Source: an uncultured bacterium
GTDB taxonomy: Bacteria; Bipolaricaulota; Bipolaricaulia; RBG-16-55-9; DRJF01
Length of the DNA stretch: 64,000 nt
Reading direction: 5' to 3'
NCBI GenBank assembly: GCA_913053845.1
Contig: CAJXGD010000001.1
Coordinates: 1 to 64,000 of the forward strand
Of the stretch, positions 61,240 to 64,000 are shown piece after piece; the first letter of the stretch is position 1, and each line of letters begins with the position of its first letter. Under the pieces are notes generated by a model, which worked only from the letters and a program-made list of their open reading frames with translations, had not been told where the DNA came from and did no database searches. Made by a program: the position numbers and the translations under genes.

Positions 61240-62550
61240 ATGTTAACACGAAGAGCCTTTCTCAAGAGTGCCGGTGTTCTCGGCGGCGTCCTACTGCTGA
61301 GCGGCTCCGCTCGGCTGGCGGCCGGAGGCTCAAGCCGGTCGGCTCAGAACAACTGGCCTACCTTCCATCATGATCTGGCCCGCACCGGCCTGACCGCTGA
61401 AAAAGGCCAGGTGCTAGGCCCCACCCAGCTATGGCTCTCCGGCACCTCAGGTCTCAACGAGTCCTCGGCAGCCATCGGCGACATCAACGGCGACGGTCAG
61501 GCGGAGGTGGTCATCGGCTCCTTCGATCACCATGTCTATGCCGTCTCCGGTGCCACCGGCCGACCCGTCTGGCCTAAGCCCTTCAAGACGGGCTACTGGG
61601 TCTGGTCCTCGGCGGCCATCGGCGACATTGACAATGACGGTCAAGTGGAAGTAGTCATCGGCTCCAACGATTATTATTTATATGTGCTCAACGGCCGCGA
61701 CGGCACGCTCAAATGGTCCTATAAGACGCTGTCCGAGGTATGGTCCTCCCCGGCACTGGTCGACGTAGATGGCGACGGGCAGGTGGAGATCATTTTCGGC
61801 TCAGATCGGATTTATGCCCTCGACGTGCGCACCAGGCGTCCCAAATGGTCGCGTTTGACCGAGACCAGCATTTTTATCTCCTCGCCAGCGGTGGCCGACA
61901 TCGACCGAGACGGTCAGCTGGAAGTGGCTATCGGCGTGCTGGACAACCGACTCCATCTGCTGGCCGGGCGAGACGGCTCGGTCAAGTGGACCTTTCCCGC
62001 CGGTGGTCCGGTAGAATCTTCGCCGGCGCTGGGTGACGTCGACGGCGATGGCCGGCTGGAGATATTTTTCGCTGCAAGCCAGCAGGGCATCTATAGCCTG
62101 GATAGCGCCGGCCGCCAGCGCTGGTTCTTCAAGACCGGGCAAGACGTGCGCGTGCCCCAAAATCGCGCCCGTATTCGCTCTTCGCCGGCGCTAGCCGACA
62201 TCAACGGCGATGGTCAGCTAGAGGTGGTCATCGGGGCGAACGATGGCCATATCTACGCGCTGCAGGCCGGCAGCGGGAAGCTACTCTGGCAGGTTACCAT
62301 CGGGAATTATGTCGAGTCTTCTCCGACGGTGGGCGACATAGATAGCGACGGCAAGCTGGAGGTCCTCTGCGGCACCCACAATCGCTATATGGTGGTGCTG
62401 GAGGGGGCCACCGGACGGGAGAAGTGGCGCTTTTCCCCCAAGGGCAGCCAGGAGATCGTTTCCTCTCCCTCGCTGGCGGACATAGACGGTGATGGCCTGC
62501 TGGAGGTCGTCATCGGCGCCAACAGCAACGCCTTCTATGCCCTGGGTTAG
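61240..62550 (+). CDS. Tat-exported beta-propeller protein with eight FG-GAP-like repeats
   Basis: A 436-residue protein with a twin-arginine signal (TRRAFLKSAGVLGG, cleavage near residue 30). Eight repeats of about 48 residues follow, each with a calcium-loop-like DINGDGQ or DVDGDGQ, then EVVIGS and a strand with LYVLNGRDG or similar. This fits an eight-bladed PQQ-like propeller with FG-GAP/VCBS loops. No PQQ ligands are evident, so binding or adhesion is more likely than redox catalysis. The ATG lies two bases after the CCA of tRNA-Glu and there is no ribosome binding site outside the tRNA. Confidence 0.83.
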   Translation: MLTRRAFLKSAGVLGGVLLLSGSARLAAGGSSRSAQNNWPTFHHDLARTGLTAEKGQVLGPTQLWLSGTSGLNESSAAIGDINGDGQAEVVIGSFDHHVYAVSGATGRPVWPKPFKTGYWVWSSAAIGDIDNDGQVEVVIGSNDYYLYVLNGRDGTLKWSYKTLSEVWSSPALVDVDGDGQVEIIFGSDRIYALDVRTRRPKWSRLTETSIFISSPAVADIDRDGQLEVAIGVLDNRLHLLAGRDGSVKWTFPAGGPVESSPALGDVDGDGRLEIFFAASQQGIYSLDSAGRQRWFFKTGQDVRVPQNRARIRSSPALADINGDGQLEVVIGANDGHIYALQAGSGKLLWQVTIGNYVESSPTVGDIDSDGKLEVLCGTHNRYMVVLEGATGREKWRFSPKGSQEIVSSPSLADIDGDGLLEVVIGANSNAFYALG

Positions 62551-62605
62551 CGCTAGGGCTGATAGACACTCATCTCTTCAGCGGGATTAACAACAGGAAG
62601 GCAGG

Positions 62606-62638
62606 TAGGGAAGGCGGGGATGATACCCGCCTTCCCTA
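62606..62638 (+). terminator. hairpin terminator of the propeller gene
   Basis: Perfect 13-base arms TAGGGAAGGCGGG and CCCGCCTTCCCTA with a 7-base loop; no T-tract follows. Confidence 0.75.
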
Positions 62639-62639
62639 A

Positions 62640-63082
62640 ATGAGGTTAGCAACCACAGAAGGGGTTTCGGTTTCCCTCGCCCATGGGGACTCGCACCCCG
62701 ACCGGTTCCAGGCTGGGGAAAAATCCACGTCGAAGGAGGTTGGCAGAAGCGACGTGGCAAAACCCTGACCTTGCGGGCTGTTGGCCCTGGGATCCGGCTG
62801 ACAACTGATCACGGACTTTCACGGCTTATCCCTCCTATGAGCGATCATCGTCATCGAGTCTAACCACTCGGCCGCGGGGGCCGAAGGACTCCGGTCTACT
62901 CGTGAGGACGGCTCTGTCGCTTGCTGAAGTGCTCGGTGTCCTTCAGGCAAACAGCTCAAAAAGAGCGCGATCGCTCGTCGGCGAGAAGATATCCCTTCTT
63001 CGCTTGCTGCGGAGAGTATACTCCGGTTGCAGGTGGAAATCCAATGCCCCGCAGGTGAAAATTCGGTGCCAACTCCGGCCGA
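62640..63082. other. 443-base hairpin-rich region without a recognised gene
   Basis: The stretch between two convergent genes holds several inverted repeats: CCACGTCG with CGACGTGG (about 62726-62756), CTGAAG with CTTCAG (about 62924-62946) and CGGAG with CTCCG (about 63010-63025). It has no convincing coding frame; a 76-residue frame at 62902 shows no domain. It could encode a structured RNA on either strand, but I cannot match it to tmRNA, RNase P, SRP RNA or a riboswitch. Confidence 0.4.
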
Positions 63083-63514
63083 CTAGGCCGGGGGCAGCTC
63101 GGCGACCCGCCAGTAGTCGAGCACCGTATTGATGATCTTGAGAAACTCCCCGGAGCTGGGCGGCTTGGTGATGTAACCCGCCGCGCCCGAATCGTAGGCC
63201 TTGACCATGTCCTTCTCGTATTTGCTCACGGTGAGGACGATGACCGGGATGCGCCGTAGATGCTCATCCTGCTTGATCTCAGCCAGCACCTCCTGCCCGT
63301 TGATCTTGGGCAGATTGAGGTCCAGCAGGATCAGGTCAGGTCGAGGCACGCCGGCGAAGTGCCCTCGCTGATAGAGAAAATCCAGCGCCTCCTGGCCATC
63401 GCGCGCCACCGAGAGCTCGGTCTTGATCTGCCCCTTCTTCAGCGAGCGCTCGGTAATGATCACGTCGTTGGGATTGTCCTCGACCAGGAGGATGTGCAGC
63501 TTTTTGCTCTTCAC
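63083..63514 (-). CDS. CheY-like response regulator (Rcp1-like)
   Basis: A 143-residue single receiver domain: acidic pocket in LLVEDNPNDV, phospho-acceptor Asp in LILLDLNLPK (about residue 63), Thr in VIVLTVS and Lys in GYITKPP. The NPNDVxxxxRxL helix is typical of receivers paired with phytochrome-like kinases. There is no output domain. Its start overlaps the kinase stop by four bases (ATGA). Confidence 0.92.
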   Translation of the reverse strand: MKSKKLHILLVEDNPNDVIITERSLKKGQIKTELSVARDGQEALDFLYQRGHFAGVPRPDLILLDLNLPKINGQEVLAEIKQDEHLRRIPVIVLTVSKYEKDMVKAYDSGAAGYITKPPSSGEFLKIINTVLDYWRVAELPPA

Positions 63515-64000
63515 ACTCGATCACCCTCTGTGATGAGGCGTTGCGCCAGCAACGCCGGTTTGTAGGACCCTCTGGGCAAAGTGAAATGGAAGACGCTCCC
63601 CTCTCCCGCTGGGGACTCTGCCCAGATTCGTCCCCCCAACTCTTGGACGATCCGCTTACAGATGGCCAGCCCTGCCCCGGTGCTCTCGTAATCATCGCCC
63701 GGCTCAAGCCGCTCGAAGAGCTCGAAGATCTTGTCCAGATAACGCTCATCTATGCCGATGCCGTTGTCGCGCACGCTGAAGTGATATCCCTCAGCCTCGC
63801 GCTGCCAAGCGAGCTCGATCAGCTTGCGCTCTTTGCCGTTATATTTGATGGCGTTGGAGATCAGGTTGCTAAACAGTTCGGCCAGGCGGGTGCGATTGGC
63901 CATCACCTTGGGCAGATCGGGGGCGATGTGCAGCTCCACCTGGGCCAGGGCGCCCTCCAGATTCTCGCGCACCTCGGCCAACAGGTCGCTCAGGTCGATC
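63511..64000 (-). CDS. sensor histidine kinase, C-terminal part (cut by window end)
   Basis: The visible part is an HATPase domain: N box ELFSNLISNAIKYN, G1 VRDNGIGID, F box IFELFERL and G2 STGAGLAICKRIV. The phospho-acceptor His and sensor domains lie beyond 64000; the frame is open to the window edge. The F-box pattern and the partner regulator resemble phytochrome-type or PAS kinases. Confidence 0.92.
   Translation of the reverse strand, partial: IDLSDLLAEVRENLEGALAQVELHIAPDLPKVMANRTRLAELFSNLISNAIKYNGKERKLIELAWQREAEGYHFSVRDNGIGIDERYLDKIFELFERLEPGDDYESTGAGLAICKRIVQELGGRIWAESPAGEGSVFHFTLPRGSYKPALLAQRLITEGDRV

Noticed and set aside
62690-62880. tRNA-like D-arm and T-arm segments on the minus strand
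   Set aside because: GCCGAGTGGTTAGACTCG and CGGGGTGCGAGTCCCC resemble tRNA arms but lie about 165 bases apart and no acceptor stem or CCA joins them.
62936-62985. Possible cyclic di-GMP-I riboswitch
   Set aside because: AGGCAAAC followed by a hairpin is present, but the GACGCAAAGCC part is absent.
63030-63080. Possible cobalamin or FMN riboswitch
   Set aside because: GGTGGAAATCC and GCCCCGC pieces are suggestive, but the other conserved boxes are missing and the neighbouring genes are convergent, with none suitably placed downstream.

Overview
The window is a gene-dense bacterial chromosome segment of high GC content from an organism I cannot name. Many genes overlap or are translationally coupled. 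Start codons include TTG and GTG as well as ATG, usually behind a GGAGG-type ribosome binding site. Many promoters are close to the sigma-70 consensus (TTGACA-17-TATAAT). An M1-peptidase-like protein ending in an outer-membrane-type beta barrel hints at a cell envelope with two membranes. A complete succinate dehydrogenase, an ETF:quinone-type membrane iron-sulfur protein, acyl-CoA dehydrogenase, thiolase, proline dehydrogenase and a lactate-utilization (Lut-type) module point to a respiring heterotroph that oxidises fatty acids, proline and lactate. An uncultured lineage is plausible but unproven.

Layout: 1-440 is the 5' part of an IS1-type insertion sequence with a -1 frameshift site. 571-1710 is an acyl-CoA dehydrogenase. 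2091-10432 holds three tandem secreted right-handed beta-helix (NosD-like) proteins on the minus strand. 10745-18952 (+) carries a NYN-domain protein, a metallo-beta-lactamase-fold hydrolase, a truncated DUF488 remnant, RecQ, the M1-like/beta-barrel protein and PanC. 18949-20854 (-) is an AT-richer DarTG-type toxin-antitoxin pair. 21014-22510 (+) is TsaE plus an alkyltransferase/endonuclease V fusion, facing pyruvate kinase (-).

24106-31096 (+) has a secreted repeat protein, sdhCDAB, a haloalkane-dehalogenase-like hydrolase, a CBS-ACT protein and proline dehydrogenase. 31212-33516 (-) has a coiled-coil envelope protein and a cyclophilin lipoprotein. 33557-39548 (-) is a six-gene operon: MTH865-like protein, thiolase, FolP, YceD, RuvC and PolA. 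39668-42319 has tRNA-Glu(UUC), a jelly-roll protein and a degenerate-WecA/WecG fusion. 42235-46854 is a divergent proteostasis locus (hsp20-lon facing htrA).

47158-50753 holds tRNA-Ala and tRNA-Ile, a KynB-like protein, a winged-helix regulator, a PerR/Fur regulator, a ZIP transporter and Lgt. 50999-53757 is LutC plus a LutB-LutA fusion. 53707-57724 (-) is a methyltransferase, the primary-type sigma factor and the EtfD-like protein. 57842-62550 (+) has a small protein with an OBG/DRG-like TGS GTPase, a baeRF-type protein, an alpha/beta hydrolase, tRNA-Glu(CUC) and a Tat-exported beta propeller. 62640-63082 is an unexplained, hairpin-rich gap. 63083-64000 (-) is a response regulator and the C-terminal part of its histidine kinase.

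The most notable items are the AGT-EndoV fusion, the divergent DarTG pair, the pseudo-WecA/WecG fusion, the M1-like/barrel fusion, the NosD-like triplet, two probable leaderless transcripts, a tRNA-Glu with C33, and the unassigned 62640-63082 region.
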